From: Pseudomonadota bacterium
Lineage (GTDB): Bacteria > Pseudomonadota > Alphaproteobacteria > Micavibrionales > Micavibrionaceae
Direction: 5' to 3'
Assembly: GCA_029558635.1 (NCBI GenBank)
Contig: JAKQEE010000116.1
Coordinates: forward strand, 62,001-126,000
Length of the DNA stretch: 64,000 nt
Shown: positions 27,326 through 36,113 of the stretch, piece by piece
Numbering within the stretch: position 1 is the first letter of the stretch
Layout of the letters: each line of letters begins with the position of its first letter
Made by a program: the position numbers and the translations under genes
The notes under the pieces: generated by a model
The model's input: the letters and a program-made list of their open reading frames with translations, nothing else
Databases searched by the model: none
What the model was told of the DNA's origin: nothing

Positions 27326-28378
27326 ATGAAGCAAACACCCCTTCACACCGCGCATAAAAATCTGAATGCCAAGATGGGGGAGTTTGCAGGCTATGATATG
27401 CCCCTCTATTACGACCTTGGCGTTCTCAAGGAACATGAATGGGTCCGCGAAAATGCGGGCCTTTTCGATGTTTCGCACATGGGGCAGGTGATGATAAAGG
27501 GCGCGGGGACACGGGCGCTTCTTGAAAAACTCACCCCGTCATCTTTTGAAAAACTGGGCGTTAACCGCACCAAATATACGGTCCTCACTAACGACGAGGG
27601 CGGCATCATCGACGATCTGATGGTCACCAAAACCGGCGAAGATGATTTTCATCTGGTCATCAACGCGGGGTGCAAGGATAAAGACATTGCATGGATTAAA
27701 TCGCACCTCGGCGCCGAACAGGAATTCACCTATTTCGAAGACTGGGCGTTGATCGCGCTGCAAGGCCCGAAATCCGAAGCTGTGATGCGTGATGTGCTTG
27801 GCATTGATCTTTCGGACGTTCCCTACATGGGGCTGTGGTTCAAGGATTACACGATGTTTGTTTCGCGCCTTGGCTACACGGGCGAAGACGGGTTTGAAAT
27901 TTCAGTCCCTAATGAAAATGCCGAAGAACTCTGGAATAAACTCCTCTCCGACGACCGCGTGAAGCCCATTGGTCTCGCCGCACGGGATTCGCTGCGTCTT
28001 GAAATGGGCTATTGCCTATACGGTCACGATATTGATGCAACCACATCGCCGCTCGAAGCCGACCTCGGCTGGGTGATGCGCAAAGACGTGAAAGAGAACG
28101 CCCCACAACCCACCCGCAAACGTGTAGGTATTGTCTTGACGGATAAAGGTGTTGCCCGCGAAGGATCGGAAGTCCTGAATATGGATGGCCAAAAAATCGG
28201 CGCGCTCACGAGCGGCGGATTTTCCCCAACCCTGAAACAATCCATCGGACAGGCCTATGTACCCATCGAATACGCGTTTGAGGGAACCGAACTTTGGGTC
28301 GATGTGCGCGGACGCAGGATTCCGGCCCGCATCGCCAAAATGCCATTTGTCAAACCGAAAACAAAAGGAAGTGTTTAA
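27326..28378 (+). CDS. gcvT: Glycine cleavage system T protein (aminomethyltransferase)
   Basis: GcvT releases ammonia from the aminomethyl group held on GcvH and makes 5,10-methylene-tetrahydrofolate. The 350-aa protein starts KQTPLHTAHKNLNAKMGEFAGYDMPL, with FDVSHMGQV and RLGYTGEDGFEI (folate and catalytic regions) and the LGWVMRKD segment. AAAAAAGGA precedes the ATG. No glycine riboswitch is recognisable upstream because purS is only 16 bp away. Confidence 0.96.
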   Translation: MKQTPLHTAHKNLNAKMGEFAGYDMPLYYDLGVLKEHEWVRENAGLFDVSHMGQVMIKGAGTRALLEKLTPSSFEKLGVNRTKYTVLTNDEGGIIDDLMVTKTGEDDFHLVINAGCKDKDIAWIKSHLGAEQEFTYFEDWALIALQGPKSEAVMRDVLGIDLSDVPYMGLWFKDYTMFVSRLGYTGEDGFEISVPNENAEELWNKLLSDDRVKPIGLAARDSLRLEMGYCLYGHDIDATTSPLEADLGWVMRKDVKENAPQPTRKRVGIVLTDKGVAREGSEVLNMDGQKIGALTSGGFSPTLKQSIGQAYVPIEYAFEGTELWVDVRGRRIPARIAKMPFVKPKTKGSV

Positions 28379-28380
28379 TC

Positions 28381-28752
28381 ATGACTGTCAAATTCTCCAA
28401 AGATCACGAATGGATCAAACTGGAAGGCCGCGACGTCGCGGTCGTCGGCATTACCGACTACGCGCAACACGCGCTGGGCGATCTGGTGTTTATCGAACTG
28501 CCCAAAGTCGGCGCAACCTACAATAAAGGCGCACATTTTGCCGTGGTGGAATCGGTCAAAACCGCTGCTGAAGTCTACACGCCCGTCACCGGCGAAGTGG
28601 TTGCCGTCAACAACGTGCTAGAAAACGATTTCGATCTGTTGAAATCGGATACAGAGGGCTGGATCGCCAAATTCAGAATCACCAATACGGACGAACTGAA
28701 CGGCCTGATGGACGAAGCGGCGTATAAAGGCTATCTCAAGACTGTGGAGTAA
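28381..28752 (+). CDS. gcvH: Glycine cleavage system H protein
   Basis: The 123-aa lipoyl carrier of the glycine cleavage system. The lipoylated lysine is K60 in VESVKTAAEVYTPVTG. FSKDHEWIKLEG is the standard N-terminus. The frame extends upstream into gcvT, but the family start is the ATG at 28381, two bases after the gcvT stop. Confidence 0.97.
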   Translation: MTVKFSKDHEWIKLEGRDVAVVGITDYAQHALGDLVFIELPKVGATYNKGAHFAVVESVKTAAEVYTPVTGEVVAVNNVLENDFDLLKSDTEGWIAKFRITNTDELNGLMDEAAYKGYLKTVE

Positions 28753-28754
28753 CC

Positions 28755-30002
28755 ATGCGCTACCTGCCGCTGACCAAAAACGACCGCACCGAAATGCTCG
28801 CAAAAATCGGTGTAACCTCGGTTGCCGATTTTTATAAAGGCTTGCCCGTCACCGACCATTTTGATTTGCCCGACCATCAGGGCGAATTGGAAGTTGAACG
28901 GTTTATGGTGAACCTTGCAAACCGGAACCGCGCGGCCAGTGACGGCCCGTTCTTTCTGGGGGCGGGGGTTTATCACCATCACATTCCATCAACTGTTGAT
29001 TATATCATCCAGCGGTCCGAGTTTCTGACATCCTACACGCCGTATCAACCCGAAATGGCGCAGGGCACGTTGCAGGTTATCTTCGAATTCCAGACGATGA
29101 TTGCGAATTTGACAGGCCAAGATGTCGCCAATGCGTCGATGTATGATGGAGCAACTAGCTGCGCTGAAGCCGCACTCATGGCCATGCGCCTGACGGGGCG
29201 TGAAAAAGTCACGCTCGGCACCGAACTCAATCCGCAATATCGCGATGTGCTGGAAAGCTACATCGGCAAAGATAATATTGTGGACACCGCAGACGAAACG
29301 GTCGCGGCCATTATCGTTCAATCGCCCGATTTCTTTGGTACGCCGCATTCCTATGCGTCATGGAAGGCAAAAGCCGACGCGGTGGGGGCAAAACTTGTCG
29401 TCGTCATCACCGAAATCGTCTCGTTGGGATTGTTACCGGCTCCGACCGAAGCCGATATTGTTTGCGGCGAAGCGCAATCAATCGGCATTCCAATGTCTTT
29501 CGGCGGCCCGCATTTGGGGTTCTTCGCGTGTAAGCAAGACTATTTGCGGCAAATGCCCGGTCGTCTGTGCGGGGAAACGGTCGATGCCGACGGGCGTCGC
29601 GGATTTGTCCTGACGCTCTCGACCCGCGAACAACATATCCGCCGCGAAAAAGCGACCTCGAATATCTGCACCAATCAGGGGCTTTGTGCATTGGCCTTTA
29701 CCGTTCATATGGCCTTGCTCGGCGAAGATGGACTAAAAACCCTCGCACGTCTCAACCACGAACGCGCCTGCGCACTGGCGGACGAACTTTCGAACATTAA
29801 GGGCGTGCGCGTGATGAATGAAAATTTCTTCAACGAATTTGTTGTCGAGTTTGAAAGCTCCGCCAAAGAAGTGGTGATGAAACTCGCCGCGCAGAACATC
29901 ATTCCGGGCCTGCGCCTTGACGATCACCGCCTTCTAATGGCCGTCACCGAAATGGTGAGTGAGGAGGATATAAAAACCTTTGTAAGGGTTCTGGGAGAAT
30001 AA
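28755..30002 (+). CDS. gcvPA: Glycine dehydrogenase (decarboxylating) subunit 1
   Basis: The N-terminal half of P protein encoded as a separate gene (415 aa). GAGVYHHHIPSTVD, the SYTPYQPEMAQGTLQ motif and NASMYDGATSCAEA are diagnostic. With GcvPB it decarboxylates glycine and transfers the aminomethyl group to lipoyl-GcvH. The gene starts two bases after the gcvH stop and ends two bases before gcvPB. Confidence 0.97.
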   Translation: MRYLPLTKNDRTEMLAKIGVTSVADFYKGLPVTDHFDLPDHQGELEVERFMVNLANRNRAASDGPFFLGAGVYHHHIPSTVDYIIQRSEFLTSYTPYQPEMAQGTLQVIFEFQTMIANLTGQDVANASMYDGATSCAEAALMAMRLTGREKVTLGTELNPQYRDVLESYIGKDNIVDTADETVAAIIVQSPDFFGTPHSYASWKAKADAVGAKLVVVITEIVSLGLLPAPTEADIVCGEAQSIGIPMSFGGPHLGFFACKQDYLRQMPGRLCGETVDADGRRGFVLTLSTREQHIRREKATSNICTNQGLCALAFTVHMALLGEDGLKTLARLNHERACALADELSNIKGVRVMNENFFNEFVVEFESSAKEVVMKLAAQNIIPGLRLDDHRLLMAVTEMVSEEDIKTFVRVLGE

Positions 30003-30004
30003 CA

Positions 30005-31492
30005 ATGGAACAAAATACAATCGACGCATCTCGCGCTTTGAATTACGAAGAGCCGCTTTTGTGGGAACACGAACAGGCCGATGGCGGCGGGGTGGATTTC
30101 CCCGCGCCGAAAAACACGTCCCTGCGCACGGGGCAACCGGCACGCGAAAAAATCGGTTTGGCAAATTTGAAAGAGCCGCAAGTGTTGCGCCATTTCGTGC
30201 GGCTTTCGACCAAAAACTTTTCAATTGACCACGGGTTTTTTCCGCTTGGTTCCTGCACGATGAAACACAATCCGCGCCTGAATGAAAAAATGGCGCGGCT
30301 GTCAGGCTTTGCAAACATCCATCCGCTTCAACCCGCCTGCACATCGCAAGGCGCGTTGGAATTGATGTATGAATTGCAAAGCTGGTTGGGAGAGTTGACG
30401 GGTCTTCATGGCGTGTGTTTGACCCCTGCCGCCGGAGCGCATGGGGAATTGGCAGGCCTGATGACTATCAAACGCGCCCACGAATTAAACGGTCAAAGCC
30501 ACCGGAAAGTTATTTTATGTCCCGACTCGGCCCACGGAACGAACCCCGCAACGGCCGCAATGTGCGGTTATGAACTGCGCGTGATTCCAACCAAAGAAAC
30601 CGGATGTGTAACGCTTGAAAATTTCAAGGCCGCATTGGGCGACGGCAAAGATGTGGCCGGTATGATGGTCACCAACCCCAACACCTGCGGGTTGTTTGAA
30701 ACCGAAATTGCCGCGTGCGCCAAACTCCTCCACGAGGCAGGCGGATATTTCTATTGCGACGGTGCGAATTTCAACGCGCTGGTCGGCAACGTAAAGCCAG
30801 CCGATTTCGGCGTTGATGTCATGCATATCAATCTCCACAAAACTTTCTCGACTCCGCATGGCGGCGGCGGTCCGGGTTCCGGCCCCATTTGCGTTGCTGA
30901 AACTCTGAAGCCTTACCTTCCTGTTCCTTGTGTGGTGAAAACGGAAGAGGGCTATAAACTCGAAACCATCGACGACCGCCCGACATCGTTTGGAAAGCTG
31001 AAAGGGTTTCAGGGGCAATTCGGCATGTTTGTTCGCGCTCTCACCTATATGATGTCACATGGCCGTGAAGGTTTGAAACAGGTCTCGGAAGACGCTGTCC
31101 TCAATGCCAATTATATTCAGGCCTCGCTCGGCGGCGACTACCATGTCCCATTTGCCAACCGCACCTGTATGCATGAATGTCTGTTGACCGATAAAATCCA
31201 GAAAGAGGCCGGTGTCACCACAATCGATATTGCAAAGACTCTGGTCGAATATGGCATCCACCCGATGACGGTCTATTTCCCCTTGGTGGTGCAGGGCGCG
31301 ATGCTGATCGAGCCGACCGAAACGGAATCCAAAGAAACGATTGACCGCTTTATCGCCGTGATGAAGAAGATTGCGAGTGACACGCGGGCAGGGGAGACAG
31401 GTCAATTCCACGAAAATCCCATCTCCACCCCGCGTCGCCGTCTGGATGAAGTCAGAGCCGCGCGCCAACCCGTCCTGAAAGCCGGAAGCTAG
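30005..31492 (+). CDS. gcvPB: Glycine dehydrogenase (decarboxylating) subunit 2
   Basis: The 495-aa PLP-bearing half of glycine decarboxylase. HGFFPLGSCTMKHNP is near the start, SAHGTNPATAAMCGY follows, and the PLP lysine lies in HINLHKTFSTPHGGGGPG. The C-terminus contains the ETESKETIDRFIAVM segment. It is the last gene of the purC-purS-gcv run; I see no intrinsic terminator directly after it. Confidence 0.97.
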   Translation: MEQNTIDASRALNYEEPLLWEHEQADGGGVDFPAPKNTSLRTGQPAREKIGLANLKEPQVLRHFVRLSTKNFSIDHGFFPLGSCTMKHNPRLNEKMARLSGFANIHPLQPACTSQGALELMYELQSWLGELTGLHGVCLTPAAGAHGELAGLMTIKRAHELNGQSHRKVILCPDSAHGTNPATAAMCGYELRVIPTKETGCVTLENFKAALGDGKDVAGMMVTNPNTCGLFETEIAACAKLLHEAGGYFYCDGANFNALVGNVKPADFGVDVMHINLHKTFSTPHGGGGPGSGPICVAETLKPYLPVPCVVKTEEGYKLETIDDRPTSFGKLKGFQGQFGMFVRALTYMMSHGREGLKQVSEDAVLNANYIQASLGGDYHVPFANRTCMHECLLTDKIQKEAGVTTIDIAKTLVEYGIHPMTVYFPLVVQGAMLIEPTETESKETIDRFIAVMKKIASDTRAGETGQFHENPISTPRRRLDEVRAARQPVLKAGS

Positions 31493-31568
31493 AAATTATT
31501 AAAACCCCTTCGAAAATTTATATCTCATATATATCAATAGGTTGATAGCAATTTTCCCGTTTTGAAAT

Positions 31569-31603
31569 TTGCAAAACCTAAACCTCGAATGATATGATTC
31601 GAG
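31569..31603 (+). promoter_or_regulatory. Candidate promoter overlapped by an inverted repeat, before the 31605 gene
   Basis: TTGCAA (31569-31574) and TATGAT (31593-31598) are 18 bp apart. CTCGAAT (31584-31590) and ATTCGAG (31597-31603) form a perfect 7-bp inverted repeat over the -10. The predicted transcript start coincides with the ATG at 31605, so the message may be leaderless. Confidence 0.35.
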
Positions 31604-31604
31604 T

Positions 31605-31904
31605 ATGAAAAAACCTAATAAACTATATAAATCTTTAGGCCCGAATACCCCGATGGGAAGGGCCTTTCGTAGTGCCCACAATCATCCGGTTAAGTCGCTG
31701 CGCTCGGGATTCCGTGGCGTGGAAGTGATCATCGCCGGTATGTTCTCCGGCGCGACTCTGTCCAAAGTCTGGATCCAGAAATTCATGGCCACGATGTCCA
31801 AGATGAAAGTGCCGTACCGCGGCGCAAGGGTCAGTTCCCTGTTCTCGATGGCGGTTGGCTTTGGACGGAAATCATCGCCATATCAAGGACTTAGGTACGA
31901 GTAA
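31605..31904 (+). CDS. Small basic protein of unknown function
   Basis: A 99-aa protein, strongly basic, with one moderately hydrophobic segment (GVEVIIAGMFSGATLSKVWI, about 38-57). I recognise no family. There is no good Shine-Dalgarno sequence. It is followed by a textbook terminator at 31931-31965, which supports a real single-gene transcript. Confidence 0.5.
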   Translation: MKKPNKLYKSLGPNTPMGRAFRSAHNHPVKSLRSGFRGVEVIIAGMFSGATLSKVWIQKFMATMSKMKVPYRGARVSSLFSMAVGFGRKSSPYQGLRYE

Positions 31905-31930
31905 TCACGAGTTTTTCTTCAAGAGAGCTG

Positions 31931-31965
31931 CGGGGTGGTGATTTAGGTTGCCACCCCGATTTTTT
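31931..31965 (+). terminator. Intrinsic terminator after the 31605 gene
   Basis: CGGGGTGG (31931-31938) pairs perfectly with CCACCCCG (31951-31958) around a 12-base loop and is followed by A and six T. Confidence 0.75.
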
Positions 31966-31976
31966 ACCGTTTTTAC

Positions 31977-32006
31977 TTGCATATATGGATATATAGATCT
32001 ATATAT
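31977..32006 (+). promoter_or_regulatory. Candidate promoter with 18-bp perfect palindrome over the -10
   Basis: TTGCAT (31977-31982) and TATATA (32000-32005) are 17 bp apart. A perfect 18-bp palindrome centred on AGATCT occupies 31989-32006 and overlaps the -10, an operator-like arrangement. The leader would be about 12 bases. Confidence 0.45.
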
Positions 32007-32023
32007 GAATTCGTAGGGATAAA

Positions 32024-32584
32024 ATGAATAGGCTCGCAAAAACACAACAAAAACCGGCATCCCTCGGCTTGGTTCGTTCCAATTCCGCCGCCATTACTGC
32101 GCCCAATCTTCCGAAATCCAACGTTCCGTTTATTAGAAAGCGCCCGAGCCTCGGTGGTGGCCCGCAGCTGGTTCCCGTTGCTGCCAAGAAAAAACAGGAA
32201 ATGAAACTACCGCTGCCAAAACTGGCACCACCGCTTTCGCAATCCTTGGGGTATCACAATCTGAGAATTGTTGACATCGCGAATAATTTTGCCGAAAGAA
32301 CGTCCCCCTACAATATCGGTAAAGTCTACGCCGCGGCCAACGCCTTGCATGTTCGGTATACCCCTGTGTCGAACGCAGGCAACGCCAGCCTCTTTGCCTC
32401 AAACGCCGCGATGATATCGGGATGGGCCCCGAAAAAAACGTCTACACCGAAATCGTCGCCCAAACCTTCAAATGTTATGCCGTTCCGTCCCGTCGGCGGC
32501 CCTGTGTTGACGAGATCGCCTTTGGCCGGAACAGGGCTGATGACACGCGTGCCCAAAGCTCCCGCACTTCGCTTGGCGGCATAA
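32024..32584 (+). CDS. Low-complexity basic protein of unknown function
   Basis: A 186-aa protein rich in Pro, Ala, Lys and Ser with no signal peptide, membrane segment or family I recognise. The middle (about 75-125) looks more ordered (YHNLRIVDIANNF). AGGGA is well placed before the ATG. It ends 3 bp before the glycosylase gene and may be cotranscribed with it. The flanking promoter and ribosome binding site support translation. Confidence 0.5.
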   Translation: MNRLAKTQQKPASLGLVRSNSAAITAPNLPKSNVPFIRKRPSLGGGPQLVPVAAKKKQEMKLPLPKLAPPLSQSLGYHNLRIVDIANNFAERTSPYNIGKVYAAANALHVRYTPVSNAGNASLFASNAAMISGWAPKKTSTPKSSPKPSNVMPFRPVGGPVLTRSPLAGTGLMTRVPKAPALRLAA

Positions 32585-32587
32585 TTT

Positions 32588-33196
32588 ATGTCACTTCCCG
32601 ATCCTATTCGCAAAGACATCAATCATCTGGTCAAGACTGACGAGTTTTTTTCGAACGCCTCCATAGTAATGCCGGATTTTTCATGGCGCAAAACACCTGA
32701 TGCGTTTTCGTCGCTGGTGCGGATTGTTCTGGCGCAACAGGTTTCGACTTCCGCCGCGAAGACGCTGTGGACGCGCATGAATGACGGGCTGAAAGGAAAA
32801 GTGACGGCTAAAAAGATTATGGCCATGAGTGAAGACGAATTGCGAAGCTTTGGACTGTCCCGCCAGAAAGCGGGATATTTACACGGATTGGCGCAAGCGG
32901 TGAGGGAAGGGCGCTTTGATCCTGCGGAACTGGAACAGCTAAACGACGAAGACGTAGCTGCCAAGATCATGGAATTAAAGGGATTCGGCCTGTGGTCGGC
33001 GCAGATGTATATGATTTTCACATTGGCCCGTCCAGACATCTGGCCTGCTCAGGATTTAATCATTCGTCACGGAGTCGGGGTATATCTGAAGAAAAAGGAG
33101 CGTCCAGACCTTGCACAAACGATCAAATTCGGCGACAAGTTTAAAGGACGCCGCACCGCGGTCGCACTCCTCTTGTGGAATTTGAAAGATAAATGA
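32588..33196 (+). CDS. DNA-3-methyladenine glycosylase II-like (HhH-GPD) enzyme
   Basis: A 202-aa base-excision-repair glycosylase. VRIVLAQQVSTSAAKTLW is the helix that opens the HhH-GPD fold; LKGFGLWSAQMYMIF is the helix-hairpin-helix; and the catalytic aspartate is in WPAQDLIIR. It lacks the N-terminal beta domain of E. coli AlkA and so resembles the shorter alkylation glycosylases. The stop overlaps the next start by four bases. Confidence 0.85.
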   Translation: MSLPDPIRKDINHLVKTDEFFSNASIVMPDFSWRKTPDAFSSLVRIVLAQQVSTSAAKTLWTRMNDGLKGKVTAKKIMAMSEDELRSFGLSRQKAGYLHGLAQAVREGRFDPAELEQLNDEDVAAKIMELKGFGLWSAQMYMIFTLARPDIWPAQDLIIRHGVGVYLKKKERPDLAQTIKFGDKFKGRRTAVALLLWNLKDK

Positions 33197-33903
33197 AACA
33201 AAGTCCTTCACAAAATTTTGATGTTCGCGCAGATGGACAAAATCCTTCCTACATCATCCTCCATTACACCGGAACAAAAACAGCGGAAGAAGCCGAAGCA
33301 CGCTTTTGTAACGACAACCCGCAAGACCAGATCGGGCGTATCGCCCCGCATTACATGATCGACGGCGTGGGGCAATGGATAAAATTCATTGAGGAGGATA
33401 AGCGCGCCTGGCATGCAGGCAAGGCGCAATGGAAAGACATCACCGATATGAACTCGGCGTCGATTGGCATTGAAATCTGGAACTCTGGTCATGAATTCGA
33501 TTGCGAAGATTTTTTGCCCAAACAAATCGACTCTCTTGTTGAGTTGATCGAAAATATCCGCACGCGCTGGAATATCCCGAATGCCAATATTCTGGGTCAT
33601 TCGGATATTGCGCCGGGTCGCAAAATTGATCCGGGTGAAAAGTTCCCGTGGCGGAAACTGGAAATATACGGCGTCGGTCTGATGCCGGATATGGGCGACC
33701 CGTCCTCCGAAGCCGAGGCCATGGTGTCCGCACCGGAAAGCTTTTATCAGGCGCTTCGCGACTACGGATACACCTACACTGACGATCAAACGGTTCTGCT
33801 CCGCGAATTCCGTCGCCATTTTCTGCCCAAGCTTCTGGATAATCAAGAGCTTGACCTTGAAACCTGTGCCGCCATTCTCTCACTGGCCAGACAAGCCGCC
33901 TGA
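33193..33903 (+). CDS. N-acetylmuramoyl-L-alanine amidase (AmpD/AmiD family)
   Basis: A 236-aa amidase_2 enzyme that cuts between MurNAc and L-alanine. Likely zinc ligands are the His in ILHYTGT, the His in ILGHSDIAPGRKIDPG and the Asp after it; SIGIEIWNSGHEF is the central motif. A C-terminal segment of about 60 residues looks like the peptidoglycan-binding helical domain of AmiD-like proteins. No signal peptide is visible, so it may act on cytoplasmic muropeptides. The rnpB promoter begins one base after its stop. Confidence 0.88.
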   Translation: MKQSPSQNFDVRADGQNPSYIILHYTGTKTAEEAEARFCNDNPQDQIGRIAPHYMIDGVGQWIKFIEEDKRAWHAGKAQWKDITDMNSASIGIEIWNSGHEFDCEDFLPKQIDSLVELIENIRTRWNIPNANILGHSDIAPGRKIDPGEKFPWRKLEIYGVGLMPDMGDPSSEAEAMVSAPESFYQALRDYGYTYTDDQTVLLREFRRHFLPKLLDNQELDLETCAAILSLARQAA

Positions 33904-33904
33904 T

Positions 33905-33934
33905 TTGACTTTTCCAGCCCGAAAGCCCTATAGT
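33905..33934 (+). promoter_or_regulatory. Promoter of rnpB
   Basis: TTGACT (33905-33910) and TATAGT (33929-33934) are 18 bp apart and point to a start at about 33941, exactly the first base of the RNase P RNA. Confidence 0.75.
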
Positions 33935-33940
33935 GCCCCC

Positions 33941-34305
<365 letters not shown>

Positions 34306-34308
34306 CTT

Positions 34309-35442
34309 TTAAGGGGAGACGACCGAATAATCCATCTGCGTGGCAGGTTTCGGCGCGGGCGTTCCGATACCGTTTTCTTTTTCTCTGATTCTCTCCAATA
34401 TTTCCGGCGGCGTGGCTTCCGTGGCGTAGGCGTGCCCTTCATCGAGCATATAGGCAAGATGAGGGGATTCTTTCATAACGGAAGTAGTTTTCAGGTATTC
34501 GTCTGTGTTCTTGTATACGCCAACAATCAGGGTGTTTCCCTGCAACGAGCCATCAATATCGTTTTTATGCATAAAATGTGACATTCCATAGCGGATGGCC
34601 CGTTTCTCATCGGGCGATTGGGCTTCGATATATTTGGCAACATCGGGATCTGACGAAAGTCTGACCAGATTTTCAACATGTGTCATGATGGTGCTGAATG
34701 CTACGGATCTGAAAATCTGGGAAACTTTGCCGCTGCCCTGAAGAGTAAGAATTTCCTGCTTGGAAAAGCTGATTTCATTCGGCTGAGGTAAGGTCTCGCT
34801 ATGTTCGACAAAACGTTTGACAATCTCTTTGTCACGGTCCGTTAGCGTTGGTGGAGGACCAGTGTCCGGGGCGTCCACATCCCAGCGGAACAGCTCAAGT
34901 ATACGTTCCTTGTCACCTTTGGAAAATTCGGTGGGACCAAATTGGTCAAGGTAAATATCGAGATAGATGTCTGGAATCTCCTGTAACTCCTTGGATTGTT
35001 TCCACTGGACATCTGCGGGGATAAGGGAAATGCCCATGTCGTAAGCGTTCTGGGCAAAGGGAATGTAACTGGTCATCTCGTAATTGGCGGGATCATCAAC
35101 CCATCCGCTGATATTTACAGCATCGGAAAATTCTTTGTCCTGCATCTGTCTGGATTCGATTTTGGCAAAATGATCCGCATAATTGGTATCATTTTCTTCA
35201 AAAATTTTCCTGACACCTGAATTTCGAAGGGAAGATAAAATGTCGTTATTATTGAGAAAGTTGTCAAACGCATAGGCGTTCTCGTGGTTGCCATCGGCAA
35301 AGGCGATATTGGTCCATTTTGGAGATGTCACCTCGATAATTTGGGCCATGGATAGATTGATCGGGTGAATATCCGCCCCTGCGCGCGCTGCTAAGAGGAA
35401 TTCCTGAAAAGCATCCGGAGGTGATTTTGATGGTCCCGCCAT
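34309..35442 (-). CDS. Unrecognised 377-aa protein
   Basis: A soluble-looking acidic protein with no signal peptide or membrane helix. The N-terminal part has FADGNHENAYAF, then ILSSLRNSGVRKIFEEN and a later AYDMGISLIPADVQ. This spacing loosely recalls ChaN/EreA-type folds (GExH, then a strand with an acidic residue, then A-x-x-x-G), but I do not claim homology. The C-terminal portion contains MSHFMHKNDIDGSLQGNTLIVGVYKN. It is monocistronic, convergent with rnpB and divergent from mraZ. Confidence 0.6.
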   Translation of the reverse strand: MAGPSKSPPDAFQEFLLAARAGADIHPINLSMAQIIEVTSPKWTNIAFADGNHENAYAFDNFLNNNDILSSLRNSGVRKIFEENDTNYADHFAKIESRQMQDKEFSDAVNISGWVDDPANYEMTSYIPFAQNAYDMGISLIPADVQWKQSKELQEIPDIYLDIYLDQFGPTEFSKGDKERILELFRWDVDAPDTGPPPTLTDRDKEIVKRFVEHSETLPQPNEISFSKQEILTLQGSGKVSQIFRSVAFSTIMTHVENLVRLSSDPDVAKYIEAQSPDEKRAIRYGMSHFMHKNDIDGSLQGNTLIVGVYKNTDEYLKTTSVMKESPHLAYMLDEGHAYATEATPPEILERIREKENGIGTPAPKPATQMDYSVVSP

Positions 35443-35557
35443 GACAAAATGATAATCGAAACCGCTTAATTATATGTAAAACATATATTCACAGGCATCA
35501 GCCAAACTTATCCACAGAGTTTTCCTCATGTTTTTGAGTAGAAACCCCTTGATTTGT

Positions 35558-35609
35558 TTGACCTCCCATCAATTCCCATGATATCCCATTAAAGAAAGGT
35601 TAATTCCCA
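35558..35609 (+). promoter_or_regulatory. mraZ (dcw) promoter with MraZ-box array
   Basis: A -35 TTGACC (35558-35563) and a TATCCC -10 (35582-35587, 18-bp spacer) frame three TCCCA repeats at 35564, 35574 and 35584, exactly 10 bp apart, with a fourth at 35605. On the other strand these read TGGGA with 5-bp spacers, the arrangement known for MraZ operators. The boxes cover the spacer and -10, as expected for autorepression. Confidence 0.65.
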
Positions 35610-35651
35610 TGACCTTTAAAAAGAGCGCTTTAAACGGGACCTCGCCACCAA

Positions 35652-36110
35652 ATGCCACTATTTCTGTCAACCTACGTGAACAAAGTCGATAAAAAGGGCC
35701 GGATTTCGGTCCCCGCGACCTTCCGTTCCGCATTGGTGGGGCAGGCGTTTCAAGGGGTGGTGTTGTTCAAGGCCACGGGTCATCCCTGCATCGAAGGCTT
35801 CGATTTCTCCAAGATGGACGAGCTGTCCTCCCGTCTGGACCAATTTGATATGTTTTCGACCACGCAAGACGATCTCGCGACCGCAATCTTCGCCGAGTCC
35901 GTTCAGTGCCCGTTCGATAGCGAAGGCCGGATCAATATCCCGCAAGCCTTGCTTGCCTACGCAAAAATTGACGAGAATGCGGCCTTCGTCGGTCTGGGTC
36001 GTAAATTCCAGATCTGGGATGCGGCTACATTTGAGTCTCGCCGTGTTATGGCCCGTGAAAACGTCATCCGCGAAGGTCTCACGCTGCCCAGCGGAAAAGG
36101 GGATGTGTAA
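35652..36110 (+). CDS. mraZ: Transcriptional regulator MraZ
   Basis: A 152-aa AbrB/SpoVT-fold protein. The family start is visible: STYVNKVDKKGRISVPATFR, with the second copy of the DNA-binding repeat around FDSEGRINIPQALLAYA and then GLGRKFQIWD. MraZ forms a ring that binds repeated TGGGN boxes and represses the dcw promoter; such boxes lie just upstream. It is the first gene of the division and cell-wall cluster and ends 3 bp before rsmH. Confidence 0.94.
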   Translation: MPLFLSTYVNKVDKKGRISVPATFRSALVGQAFQGVVLFKATGHPCIEGFDFSKMDELSSRLDQFDMFSTTQDDLATAIFAESVQCPFDSEGRINIPQALLAYAKIDENAAFVGLGRKFQIWDAATFESRRVMARENVIREGLTLPSGKGDV

Positions 36111-36113
36111 GGC

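Noticed and set aside
31497-31560. AT-rich stretch with short ATAT repeats after gcvPB
   Set aside because: Considered as an origin or attachment site, but there is no DnaA-box cluster, inverted GATC set or flanking repeat; it is probably an ordinary intergenic spacer.
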